A model generated the notes under the pieces. It was given only the letters and a program-made list of their open reading frames with translations. It searched no databases and had not been told where the DNA came from. DNA of 47,488 nt, from assembly GCA_903813345.2 (NCBI GenBank), contig CAIIXF020000032.1, positions 1 through 47,488 on the forward strand, read 5' to 3'. Made by a program: the position numbers and the translations under genes. The DNA is from Owenia fusiformis. Lineage: Eukaryota > Annelida > Polychaeta > Sabellida > Oweniidae. This document shows positions 9,841 to 19,790 of this stretch, piece by piece; position 1 is the stretch's first letter; the number at the start of each line of letters is the position of its first letter.

Positions 9841-11489
9841 ATGGCTGAGAAGGTCGCAAAACAACGGGCAGAAGTTTTCTCCAGCATCCAGTTGGAAGTT
9901 ATGAACATCATTGAAAAGAAGTATGGATTACTTGTGGATTACTTTTTTTGATATTTTTAGTTTGAAACATTGTGACTTACTATGTTGTGGCAGATTTGAT
10001 GCATCCTACATGATGTTGCTTACTTGTTCTAATTCTTAAGGATTAACCCAATGCAAATCAGCAATCCTCGTCTGCATAGTCAATTGTTTGTTAAAATATA
10101 AGTTCAATAGCCTAGATGCGAGTAGAAATAATCTTGATTTACGTCATTAAAAATTCAAAATTTCATAATGTCATATTTGGAATCTACATGAAAAATTACA
10201 TCTAGAATTAAGGTTTTAAAAAGAGTTTATCAACTTTGAAAATTTAATTTTCTTTGAAAATGTGACTTTTAGGTAGGGGATTCCCCATAGCCCAAATGTT
10301 GTAAAATCACAAAAAATGGAAATATCTTTTCTTGTGTTGGGCAGATAATATTTTCTTTTACTGGACATATTTTGACTTGTATAACTATCAGATACATTAG
10401 GGTAATATGAAACATGAACCACTAAAACTGATGAATATTCAAGCTTAAGGGAATTTTGTAATACCCTGTCATGTTATTTCCCCCAAATCAGCCACCTGGT
10501 GGTGAAACTGGTAACTACCAACTCGCATCTGAGTAATTGCTACGCATTTATTCTATATACATGTACTGTACACATTTCATTGATTTCTGATATCCCTTAT
10601 AGATTTAAAGCAGGTGTGGACTCAAATGATGCCATGATGTACACTTACTTTGACGAGATGAGGAAATCTCAGTTTGTCAACAGGTTAACATTAATCTAAC
10701 TATGTAAAATTATTTTTTTTCAAATGTTCTGAAAGAAATGCATTCTCTTAAAAGAATGGTTGAAGCACTTCGGAATGAGAAAACCAGCATGAGGGTTGCT
10801 TTGCCCCTAATGGGAGCCGCAAAGAATTTGGAATGGACAAAACAATAGTAACGATGTTTAACATTAAGTGTGTCATTGAAAATTTTACAGCAATCGACTA
10901 AATTTTAATATCAAAATCAGCACCATATAAATGCAAACTCTCTGGAGACTATGTTCTATTGCACTTTATGCAATAGAGGGTTTAGTAGATGCTACGACCT
11001 GATCAAGGATCATATGACAAGGGAGCATCCTGAGATCACAATTAAACGGATCAAAAGCATTGCAAAACTTTTTATATATTTACTGCCATATTGGATTGTG
11101 TCATAATTTGGTGTGAGTCTGCTGATGGACCACCAGCACAAGCTGCACCCTTGGAATTTTGTAACAGAACAGGCAAGAAAACAGCAGCAACGCCTGGTAA
11201 GCATTAATTTAAGTGAATCATGTAGTAAGCCTGAGTATTATATAATGCTCAAAAGCTTTTAAAATTGTGGCTTACCTCATGACATACATGTATTGTAATA
11301 TTTCTATTTCATAAATTGTATTTTTCAGGGGATGGTCCAAGACAGAAGCTCAATGCAGAAACCTTGCAAACTGTGGAAGCAGTCTGTCTAAGCGAGTGCT
11401 CCATCGACCGTGAAACATTCATTCAAAAGTTCGATAATATTATTAAAGTTGAAAGAAGAAAATATAAATTGAAAAATATTGATTCATAG
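9841..11489 (+). CDS. Small multi-exon gene model, unknown product
   Basis: Exon 1 (9841-9920) starts with ATG in context AAAAATGGCT and ends before gtatgg. Exon 2 (10603-10683) follows an AG at 10601-10602. Joining them keeps the frame (EKK|FKAGVDSNDAMMYTY...) and ends at a gtt donor. A candidate exon at 10921-11106 carries a zinc finger but does not fit the phase of exon 2. The penultimate exon (about 11118-11196, SADGPPAQAAPLEFCN) joins in phase, through gtaagc and ttttcag, to a last exon at 11329-11489 that ends in TAG. The C-terminus is basic (KVERRKYKLKNIDS). A missing exon or decay between 10684 and 10920 is likely. The family is not recognised; a degenerate relative lies at 40739-41065. 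Confidence 0.4.
10727..10851 (+). pseudogene. Exon fragment related to 40793-40880
   Basis: It reads LKEMHSLKRMVEALRNEK, then a stop at 10846-10848. The block at 40793-40870 reads LKEMQSLKRIVGALRNEK with about 85-90% base identity by eye, and both continue SMRV. It lies inside the gene model 9841-11489 but I find no clean splice sites for it. The function is unknown; it is a short amphipathic basic helix. Confidence 0.45.
10921..11106 (+). CDS. C2H2-like zinc-finger exon candidate
   Basis: After an AG at 10919-10920 the frame contains FYCTLCNRGFSRCYDLIKDH followed by MTREH: C-x2-C-x12-H-x4-H, close to a classical C2H2 finger with the conserved aromatic and Leu positions. Downstream TIKRIKSIAK is basic. 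It is stopped by TAA at 11104-11106, and an in-phase donor before that is not seen. It is probably a DNA-binding finger of the gene model around it, or of a transposon protein. Confidence 0.45.
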   Translation, partial: HHINANSLETMFYCTLCNRGFSRCYDLIKDHMTREHPEITIKRIKSIAKLFIYLLPYWIVS

Positions 11490-11725
11490 ACACTGCGACA
11501 TGAAGAGACTTTGAAATGTACAATAGTTTTTTAATAACTACTCGCTGCTCAGTTGATTTTTATATGTAAACTTTAAATACAAACAAATACAAACTGAAGT
11601 TAGACAAATTATCTTATTTATCTTATTTATTATCACCATCAACATTTTTACAACAAACATTTTGAGATTAAAGCAATCTTTATTTTCAAGAAGTTTTAAA
11701 GGTTTTACTGTTTTTAAAGGTTCAT
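11490..11725. other. Non-coding 3' flank
   Basis: I see no coding signal. It would hold the 3' UTR of the model above. Confidence 0.4.
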
Positions 11726-12640
11726 CGATTCAAGGGCAAAATGGACACAAATCCATTGAATTTCTTAAAACATAGGTAACTGATTTGTTCTGAATAAATA
11801 TTGTTGAAAAGTTCAAGAACATATCTTCCAGATTTGCTCTGAATAAGTATTCTGGTAGAATTCAAGATAAAGTTCAAGAATCGTTTATGAATTGTTCTTG
11901 AAGTACAAAATGGCACTTACATTGAATTTGTTAAGAATTATAATTCAAGAACACAAGTTCAAGATTTGTTCTAAGTAAGTATTCTGGAATAGTTCAAGAT
12001 TAAGTTCAAGAAGAATTCTTGAATAATTTTTGAAGTGCAAAATGGCACTAATTCATTGAATTGATTCATTGAATTTGTTAAGAATTAAAATTCAAGAACA
12101 TATGTTCAAGATTTGTTCAGAATAAATAGTCTGGAAGAGTTCAAGAAAAAGTTCAAGAATAGTTCTAGAATAATTCTTGAAGTGCAAAATGGCACCAATT
12201 CATTGAATCTGTTCATTGAATTTGTTAAGAATTAAAGTTCAAGAACACAAGTTCAAGATTTATTCTGAACAAGTATTTTGGAAAGGTTCAATGTAAAGTT
12301 AAAGAATAATTCTCGAGGTGCAAAGTGTATCTTTTTATTGAATTTGTTGAAAATTTAAATTCAAGAACACAAGTTCAAGATTTGTTCTAAACAACTATTT
12401 ATAGAACTTTTCCTGAACTATAGTTCAAGAATAATTGTTCACAAAATATTCAAGAACAAAAATTCTGCAGAAATTCAATGAATGAATTCAATGAATTAGT
12501 GCCATTTTGCACTTCAAGAACTATTCATGAACTGTTCTTTGAACAGAAAGTGAACAGTTCAGGAACTGCGTTCAAGAATTATCCAAGAATAGTTCAGGAA
12601 CAGTTCAAGAACAGTTCCTGACATTTTCACAGAGGATGTT
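11726..12640. repeat. Degenerate 135-165-bp tandem array of gttcaaga-rich units, ending with an inverted unit
   Basis: The marker gcaaaatgg recurs at 11737, 11903, 12037, 12184 and, degraded, at 12320 (spacing 134-166). Each unit carries gttcaagaa-type words and attcattgaattt. At about 12483-12530 the same marker occurs inverted (gccattttgcacttc). The right edge is rich in cagttcaggaac-like palindromic words. The layout suggests subterminal repeats of a DNA transposon, but I could not identify termini. Confidence 0.65.
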
Positions 12641-12680
12641 TACGATTCTCTCTGCCTACAATTTTAATTCATTGTTCTAG

Positions 12681-12830
12681 GCAAACAATGTTGAGATGCT
12701 GCTGGCAATCACAACGAACAAATGTGTTCATGCGCCGGGATCCAAGAAATTTGTTAAAAGCACCATTACAATGGTCAGTCAGAGAGGTGTTCGACTCTAC
12801 ATGGGACCATTAATGAAAAATTGACTTCTA
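12681..12830 (+). CDS. Exon-like stretch, unknown, two open frames
   Basis: It follows ttgttctag at 12680. One frame reads ANNVEMLLAITTNKCVHAPG and stops at about 12822. The next frame reads RCCWQSQRTNVFMRRDPRNL and stops at about 12813. The higher GC than its surroundings suggests former coding sequence. I cannot choose the frame and recognise no domain. Confidence 0.3.
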
Positions 12831-13527
12831 GACTGGATTTAATCCATCTCACATCATCATTTATGAGTACTAGTATGTTTTAGCAGTCATTCACTTTTGA
12901 TCAACACTATGTAAGCCCAGTACCCTCTCTTGACCACTGAATTACATAGATTTGAATTAAGTTCCAGCCTGGCATGTTGGTGTGTAAAAAAACAGCAAAA
13001 ATTTGGCTAAAGTTTTGAGAGTTAATCCAGGTAAATTGGCAGAAGAAAATATGTGGGTCATTTACATCAAGTTATTTTCTAAAAAGAATGACACACTATG
13101 TATTTCATTCTTGTCAGTTTGTTAAGTATTGGGATACGGGATATTAAAGAGGTTAAGCAACACTACTTTTTACAACATAAAAATTTCCAGGGAAGATGCA
13201 ACACATTTGCTGAGTAAGAACTTACAAAATATTGTGTCCATCAAAAACTGATCGGGAATCTATGTTACCTTAAAGAGATGAAAATAATAAAGGTGTACAA
13301 CCATTTTTGTCAGATATGACCCAATATCAGATCTTGGCCTAATGTTGACCTTGGTAAAATATTCTCTTATTCTCTGCACTCTAAAGACTTTGGTAACTAG
13401 ATAGGAAAATACAAAGAACAGAAGGTTTATTCCCTCTGGCAGACTTTGTAGGGACAATTTTATATCATGATTGCAACACATATAAACTGTTTAAATGTAA
13501 TGTCAGAGGACGCTTTGGTTGGTGTTC
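12831..13527. other. Non-coding interval
   Basis: I see nothing beyond an uninformative minus-strand ORF at 13260-13481. Confidence 0.5.
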
Positions 13528-13622
13528 ATGCATTGCTGGTAATATTGGCACCTGCAATCACATTGACCTTTATAAATCTGAGCAAAGAAGGGCCCTTAAA
13601 ACCCATAGACCTTTCCAAATAC

Positions 13623-14329
13623 TAGGGGTGGGACGGATAACCGAAATACCGAAAAACCGCGGTTCATAGCCTTCGGATCGGTTTTCGGATCACGGCCCTA
13701 CTTTCGTATCAGCTTTTCGGATCGTTTTCGGATTAATATTTCATTGGTCAAGTATCAATAAAACAGTTAAAAACACTGTTTTACAGCAACATTTTTGATA
13801 TTCCTAGTCCCTACCTTGTCTGTCTTGTCTGTTGCTAGCTCACTCGTTTACTAGATTCGTTTCGTATCCGCGTATTCGTATCCCACGGTAATCAATCATG
13901 TGGTCCCTGGTACTATATTCTTTAGTGGTGTATTCTAAATAATATGTATTGTTCATGAAATACTATAACATAAAATTCCATCTATAAAATATTGTTATAA
14001 CGTGGCATAATTGATACAAAGATTTGCGCAAATTTATATTTGCGCAGGTTCGATATAGGGTATTATTTTGTGCGCACCCACAATACATTCAAATATGGCG
14101 TCTGGATCTCAAATTCCCGTTTTCCCAAAAGAAATGAAGATTATAAATTAGTTATTTTATTGGTTGTATTAAAAGAAAGTGACAGTCAGCAGTGAAGTCA
14201 GAGACAAAGCAGCTAATCATGTCAATCAATACAAATCCTTAAAATGAATGAACCGAACCGAAAAAACCGAACCGACGGCTGATGATCCGAAAAAACCGCA
14301 CCGAACCGAAACGAACCGTCCCATCCCTA
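13623..14329. mobile_element. hAT-type MITE, 707 bp, with 8-bp target-site duplication
   Basis: The left end is taggggtgggacgg and the right end is the inverted ccgtcccatcccta (one mismatch). Both ends are flanked by CCAAATAC (13615-13622 and 14330-14337), a perfect 8-bp duplication as made by hAT transposases. Subterminal regions are packed with ttttcggatc on the left and aaaccgaaccg words on the right. No transposase is encoded. Insertion is into the LINE fragment and is therefore younger than it. Confidence 0.92.
14095..14151 (+). other. Micro-ORF inside the MITE
   Basis: ATGGCGTCTGG gives MASGSQIPVFPKEMKIIN before a TAG. The context aaatATGGCG is a good start context. It may be the remnant of the 5' end of the parent transposase or of a captured exon; it is too short to decide. 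Confidence 0.25.
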
Positions 14330-15202
14330 CCAAATACCTGCAAAATCAAGCATTGGACTTTATAAAGCACCAGTATTGCAATTAATTTCTGAATGGAATA
14401 GGTTATCTCCAGAAGATAGGTCTATTCCAACCATCTCAATGTTCAAAAGTCAAATCAAAAACAAAACTTTAAAATGCACTGACTTCAATACAACTTCAAA
14501 ACTAAATCTGTCTTGAAAACAAGAAATTATCCTAAACAGAATTAGATGTGTACTTTATTTTGAATCACAAAAGTTTGCCCATAATTTTCCTAACACATCT
14601 AACCTATGTGTCTGTGGTAAGAGTGCAACCCAAAAAAACATTTAATTCTGCATTGCAAGCGCCATTCTACTCAAAGAAAGAACCTTGAAGAATCCCTCGA
14701 ACAGCAAAACCTTTGGACCCTACGGACAAGAAAAATTGAATCTCTAACATTTCAAAATTCCCTTTCACTTGGAAAGGATTCTAAATTAAAAGAAAAGTTT
14801 GTTGAATTCATTTCTAGTATAACTTAATTCATTTCTTCCCAATTTACTGTTTGTATTTAAGCTTACTGGCACTTCCTCACTCGCTTACCCTAATTTTTGT
14901 TTTATGTATAACTTGAAATGCTAGAATATAATGCAAAGTGCGCTAGGCAGCGACTACTGTAACTACTGTATACTTTTTGAATTGAATAAACATGTAATAA
15001 AATGAAAAATAGGGGTAATTGGTTTTGTGTAACAACCTGTTTCGATTTCTAGTTTATGTACGCTAATTCTTAGTTTTGTCAAGTTATTTCTTGGTCCTTT
15101 AATATTCTTGGTAATCATAGTTTACGATCAGAAGATACAAATTACCAATATATTTTCCAATTGAATTTTTCAAATTGGGAAATATTTACTATTTCCTTCC
15201 AG

Positions 15203-15560
15203 ATGCACATGTGGGAATTGCCAGTCTATTGACCGTCTAGAGGAGAATGTGTGCTGTAACAGCATCCCTGAGGTGATGGGCCTAAATCATCAAGCTATGC
15301 TCCTTGGGGAGGTTTTTGCAGTTCCAAGATGTATTACTCTGAACCCTGCGTTCAACCGACTATACATCAATAGACTGACGCTTGTTAATGCATGGAGGAC
15401 ATTTAAGAAGCAGTATCCGCATGGCTTCGGAAGTGAATCTCCTAGGAAGATGAGGCACATTGCCTATAGGCAACTTGCTCTGGAAGCATGGGAGATTCTT
15501 GGGCCAAAGGTTAGCACTACCCTCCACCAGAAGCATTTGAGAAACTGTTTCAGTTTGTAG
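15203..15560 (+). CDS. P2X7 C-terminal-like zinc-binding cysteine domain exon
   Basis: After tccttccag the frame (from base 15204) reads CTCGNCQSIDRLEENVCCNS and continues through RCITLNPAFNRLYINRLTLV and then MRHIAYRQLALEAWEI. The pattern C-x-C-G-x-C ... E-N-V-C-C ... C-(10-12)-F-N ... A-Y-R-x-(L/V)-x-x-x-W is the intracellular C-terminal cysteine/zinc domain of P2X7 receptors. In invertebrates this domain also occurs in many stand-alone and transposon-linked proteins, and no P2X channel body is visible here. The exon may end at gttagc (15510) or run to the TAG at 15558-15560. The missing start (WC) would be in an upstream exon. The frame is intact. Confidence 0.6.
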
Positions 15561-16188
15561 GGTTTCAGGAAGCAGAATAATAAACATGAATTAATAGAGC
15601 ATTAGGCATTTGTTTCTTTATCTTTTGGTATTGTAACCCTTATTTGAAGAAATTACTGAAAGTAAGTAAAATATATTCACATTTTTAAGGCTGTAGTATT
15701 ATTTGAAACTCTGTATTTGCATTAGCTTGTGTAATTGTCAATTTCTTGTTTACATATACTTCATATTAATTGCCTGTACAAGATACAAGAACATAACTTA
15801 GGAGGAATGCCTGTTTGTAAGTCACTCCCGCAATGACAAACAAGGCAACAACATGCCACTATATTTTCAGCTATTTTTGTAATAGTTAATATGTACATCT
15901 ATTACTATTACCTAGAACTATTACCTAGAACAAAAGTGTAAGTTTTAATACACATGCTAAGCTTTAGTACTATTAGAGACAGATGTACAAAGAGTTTCTC
16001 CTTAGTAAATTGTTCTTTGCATCATGGAAAGATGTCAATTCAAATCAGTGTCTCAATATCTGCACCATCAATTTAACTGTAGCCCCCCCCCATGTAATTA
16101 TTACAAATGCGCATGTAATTACAAAAACAATAAACATGTGATTATCAACGATTCGTATTTTTTAAAAACATCATTATACTATGCATAG
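15561..16188. other. Non-coding interval
   Basis: No coding signal. A short poly-C run is at about 16084-16092. Confidence 0.5.
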
Positions 16189-16484
16189 GTAAATGCAGTA
16201 GCTGGCCACAAGAGAGATGTTGCTGATGTAAAAAGGAAATGGGCTGATCTGAAATGATATGCAAAAGAAAAAAAAGGCGAAGAAGTCGAAATGCAAAAAA
16301 AACGGGCGAGGGAAAACCCAACATCCCAGTAATTTCTGGAAAGAAAAATAATATCACTGATGAGAAAACAAGGGCGGCTGGAATACAAGATGCAGTGGAC
16401 ACATCAAACTGTCGTCTGAAAAGCATCGCGGAGCATGGATCCTCAACATCTGGGAGAAAATTGCTGACAAAGTGGTCGGTTTAA
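16189..16484 (+). pseudogene. Myb/SANT-like DNA-binding domain, broken
   Basis: From 16189 the frame reads VNAVAGHKRDVADVKRKWAD, LK, TGA (16255-16257), then YAKEKKGEEVEMQKKRAREN to a stop at 16330. A-V-x-G-x-x-R-x-x-x-E/D-V-K-x-K-W-x-D-L-K is the third helix region of the Myb/SANT-like family used by Harbinger transposons and NAIF1-type proteins. A +2 frame (16254-16484) then continues to EGKPNIPVISGKKNN, so there is also a shift in the Lys-rich run. The N-terminal helices would be in an upstream exon and are not seen. Confidence 0.6.
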
Positions 16485-16890
16485 TACATATTGATTTGAA
16501 CCTTAGTTTTATACACATATTAATGGAATTCTAGTTTCTGCCAGAAACAAACAAATTTAAAACACAACATTAATTTCATTGTGAAAACTAGCATGATTGT
16601 ACAAAAAAGAGAAAAGGATTTATGAATTTTTGTATTTAAAAATATATGCTTTAAGTTATGTTTGTGGAAGGATGACATTGGGGCTCATGGAGCTATGAAG
16701 AATACATGTAGACAAGTTTGAAGGTAAACATCAGTTAATGATCAGGTAATAACATAAACAGTACAGGTCACACCTAGGGTCTCATTTTAGTGCATCACAG
16801 CACACTATCTTGGTACATCTATTGGTGAGTACTCAACGACCAGGATAATAATAAACTCTCAAATCAGGACTTTATTTCACAGTGCCTTTG
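16485..16890. other. Non-coding interval
   Basis: I see nothing beyond AT-rich sequence. Confidence 0.5.
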
Positions 16891-17276
16891 TTTATCATCT
16901 GTTTATCATCCACATTATACAATATCCATTCCAGAGGACTGCTTCACAATGACATCAAAGTGAACAACTATTGCCTCGCCACTAAAACAGAAGGAAAACT
17001 AATTGATTTTGGCCTATCCTCTTCACTCACAGCCTCTTGTCTTCTAGAATGGAATGTCAGCAGGATGCCCTTGGATAACACCCGAAGTTCAGGAAGGACC
17101 AGCATCCGTCCAAAGTGATCTTAATTCACTTGGGAATTTTTAAGGACATCCGTGACAGTTCCTCTGTAAAAAGCCTATCATACATCATCTCACTGCTGCG
17201 GAAAATATCCCCAGAAGTCCGCCCTTCCATCTCCTATGTGATTGACCAATTGAAAGACTCCTATTCCTCCCAGTAG
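16891..17276 (+). pseudogene. Protein kinase catalytic domain, frameshifted fragment
   Basis: Three frames in order give kinase landmarks. The first has IHSRGLLHNDIKVNNYC (catalytic loop; the HRDLKxxN slot is H-N-D-I-K-V-N-N) and then KLIDFGLSS (DFG at 17005-17013). The second has CPWITPEVQ (the APE slot is T-P-E) and QSDLNSLGNF, the subdomain IX D-x-x-S-L-G. The third has LRKISPEVRPSISYVIDQLK, the subdomain XI R-P-S, ending in TAG at 17274-17276. The Gly-rich loop and VAIK lysine are missing upstream. The catalytic Asp of HxD and DFG are intact but at least two frameshifts make it inactive, unless tiny introns are present. Confidence 0.65.
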
Positions 17277-17569
17277 TGTTGGAATTTGTCATCATAAAGT
17301 GTCTATATTAGTTGTAAATGTATTGTTCAGTAATAGATTTACACTATATACCTGTACTTGTAAAAATGTACCTGTAAATATGTATATAATATTAAAATGT
17401 TTTTTCTGAATAAACCTACTAACACTAATTAACTTAACTGATTTTACTAATTTAATGTAAATTGGAATAGGAGGGCAATAAGGGAATAAAGAATACACAT
17501 TCCTAAAATCATTAAAAGATGAACACCTAAATAGTATGAAGTATTTGTACATTATTATTATTATTTCAG
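17277..17569. other. Non-coding interval
   Basis: AT-rich; ends in a (att)n-rich pyrimidine tract leading to ttatttcag at 17569. Confidence 0.5.
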
Positions 17570-18059
17570 ATGGGGAATCGATGTTCACGGAGGGATTGAT
17601 AGGTATTCATGATTAGCAACAATCCTACAAGCATCAACCAATAACAGAGTAAAAACAGTATATGAATTGTTCAGAGAAGCTGTACGTGAAATTTATTGGC
17701 CATCGAGGGTAAGAACTGATTTTGGCAGAAAAATAATTTGGTGGGGGAGGAAATTATGCAACGGAGAGGGGGATGAAATTATGCAACGGAGAGGGGAGGG
17801 CAGGGGAACTTGGTTGCAAGGAAGCTCTGTCAACAATCCAAAGATTGAATGATTTTGGAAAGATATGAGGAGCTTTTGTTCAAACTTTTACATTAACATT
17901 TTTAGAAGCTTTGAAGAAGAACGGACTCTTGACATAAATAGTTCACAACATATGTTTGTTCTTCAAGCAACTTTCCTCCCTATTTTGAATGACAATCTTA
18001 GAGAATCCTTAGATTGTCAAACATATGATTCCACCATTAGACGAGGTGTGACTTTTTGA
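17570..18059 (+). pseudogene. DDE integrase core (Ginger/'integrase core' type), two stops
   Basis: Frame from 17571: WGIDVHGGIDRYS, TGA (17610-17612), LATILQASTNNRVKTVYELF, REAVREIYWPSRVRTDFG. It then has a damaged stretch, followed by GEGRGTWLQGSSVNNPKIE, TGA (17850-17852), FWKDMRSFCSNFYINIFRSF and HMFVLQATFLPILNDNLRES. The order HGGID, R-V-R-T-D-x-G, G-S-S-V-x-N-x-x-I-E matches the catalytic D, D and E regions of a family of integrase-core proteins common in animals, and all three acidic residues can be read. A 25-bp tandem duplication (units at 17751 and 17776) shifts the frame and is compensated nearby. Confidence 0.7.
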
Positions 18060-18623
18060 TGGTTAGAAAAAAGGTAGCGAATGATGTCAATTGTTGCAAG
18101 TATATAGGCTCATTGAGGAAACAAAAGTGTCAAAAAAGTAAAAATTCTATCAAAATCAGACAAAGAGATATTCAAAACATTATCTAGTCAAGCTATCCCA
18201 TTAAATGAGAATGATACTACTCATATCTACACTATATTAGAAATAAGAATATAAATAATTTCGTTTGATGAAAACAGTGACTAATGTTCAACAAATTACC
18301 CTTTTTTGTTTGCAGACACATATTGTCTTTTCCCGTGTCTATGTAAATGCAACTCCATCCACTTATATGTTATTTGTTATATTTCAGAAATCATGGCGAG
18401 GCTAACCTTTAATAACCAAAAAAGGAATGAGGTATCATTGAACAAAAAAATTGTAAAAAAAATTGTCACGTTTTTACGGAAATACTGATTATATTAATCT
18501 ACCATATCCTCAAACATGGAAAGATGGTTGAAGAACACTCTAAGTGAACTCAAAACAAATGGAAGGAATACTGATTTCCGACTTCAGAGAATATTAGGAA
18601 CAGTTTTGACAATCTAAAAGCAT
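18060..18623. other. Mostly non-coding, scraps of coding sequence
   Basis: The short ORF 18306-18488 includes MARLTFNNQKRNEVSLNKKI. Between 18510 and 18620 the plus strand reads MERWLKNTLSELKTNGRNTD with stops on both sides. These look like upstream pieces of the MULE-like fragment that follows. Confidence 0.35.
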
Positions 18624-19184
18624 GTGTTGAGAAAAAGATACAGGATTTATCTGACGCTACTGAAAGGAGATTTTCAAGAATTAAAAAAAATGCAAAGGGA
18701 GACAAGGAAAAATAAAATGATAAAATATATGATTATGTCAGCAAGAAGGGATGCCTGTTTCCCAGAAAACAAGAGACCATATACTAATGGTGTTGAAGGC
18801 CTTAACCATATACACAAAGAAATTCAGAAAGAGTTTCCGACGAGAAAGTTAAGTTATGTGGAATATTTAAATAGTGTCGTGATGATAAAGATAGATCAAA
18901 TGAACACAATCAATACACAGACGGCAATATTATCTGCACCTGGACACTTCTCACTTTCCAAGGAATTTGAAAATCTAGCTGTTAGCAATAGTACATGGGC
19001 TACAATGTCAAAACTCCAAAAAGAAGCATACTTGAAAAAGTGTGATCAAATGTCCTGGGCTGACATTCATAGAAAACAGAGAATAAGCCTACCAAACAAT
19101 CCACTAGGCAATGAAGCATCTGACAACCATACAAGTAGGTACATGATTCCACAGGCAATTGTTAACAATAACCCAGAATGTTGA
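18624..19184 (+). pseudogene. MULE-like transposase C-terminal fragment
   Basis: A 186-codon open frame. It reads SARRDACFPENKRPYTNGVE, then GLNHIHKEIQKEF, a Val/Ile-rich helix, and later LSKEFENLAVSNSTWATMSK followed by LQKEAYLKKCDQ. The order T-N-x-x-E-x-x-N then ...W-x-x-M-S-x-x-Q+ resembles the end of the DDE domain and following helix of Mutator-like transposon proteins found in cnidarians and molluscs. The frame is intact here but the catalytic DD part is absent upstream, so it is a 5'-truncated remnant. Family call is by memory of the pattern. Confidence 0.5.
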
Positions 19185-19377
19185 TCTCCCGAAGGAGCTA
19201 TTATCACACCCTGGCTCAAACCTCACTTTATTTCAACCTAATTTGACAATTTCTTCATTCTGTTTTGATCAAACTTGAATCAGCTGACTTTGTTTATCCG
19301 CCTCGTTTTGAGTAAGTATTCCGAATGTAATTTGAAAGGCTGTCAAATTTTCATTGAGCACATTGCTGTTTTTTTTT

Positions 19378-19790
19378 GGGGATGCACTGAGAGCAGACAT
19401 TGCTCAGTCACCTTTTTGCAGTGTACTTATTGATGGACCGAATGATAAAAGTGAAACAGAACAAGAACTTATTATGCTCAGATTTATAAAGGACCATTAT
19501 CCAGTGGTGAGATTCATAGCTTTGGAAGCTGTCAGGAATGCCAAAGCAGATGGCATTTATGACTCAGTTATTCATGCACTTGGAAAAAATCACATTAATT
19601 ATTAAGACAAATTAATTGGACTAGGAGCTGATGGTGCGTCAGTTAACTTAGGACAAATTAACAGTGTATATACAAGATGAAAACAAGATGTACCATGGAT
19701 AACAGCATTTCATGGTCATGTAACTGTCATATGTACTCAGTTACTGACAAAGGTTCAAATAATCCAAGTGTCGCTACTAGAATTGAAAAG
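19378..19790 (+). pseudogene. hAT-type transposase fragment (ZNF862/DUF4371-like)
   Basis: Frame from about 19378: LRADIAQSPFCSVLIDGPND, KSETEQELIMLRFI, then TAA (19603-19605), and in the same frame DKLIGLGADGASVNLGQINS, TGA, KQDVPWITAFHGH. D-I-x-x-S-x-F-x-S-V-x-x-D-x-x-x-D-x-S-x-x-E-Q-E and G-x-G-A-D-G-A-S-V-N-L-G are the hallmarks of the DUF4371/ZNF862-type hAT transposase core, with its first two catalytic Asp positions. Two stops kill the frame. A further scrap (NPSVATRIEKSKKDVLPS) near 19766 belongs to unknown sequence. Confidence 0.75.

Larger units (their letters stand above)
13528..14999 (+). mobile_element. 3' part of a non-LTR retrotransposon (RT C-terminal region), interrupted by a MITE
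   Basis: The left part reads LYKSEQRRALKTHRPFQ up to the MITE. After the MITE the same frame continues SIGLYKAPVLQLISEWNRLS, PEDRSIPTISMFKSQIKNKT and later a CVCGKSATQK cysteine motif with HCKRHSTQRKNL in a neighbouring frame. E-W-N-x-L and F-K-x-x-L are typical of the region downstream of RT in CR1/L2/Daphne-like LINEs. There is at least one stop and one frameshift. The 3' tail near 14980-15000 is A-rich (aataaacatg, aataaaatgaaaaa). 5'-truncated, dead copy. Confidence 0.65.
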
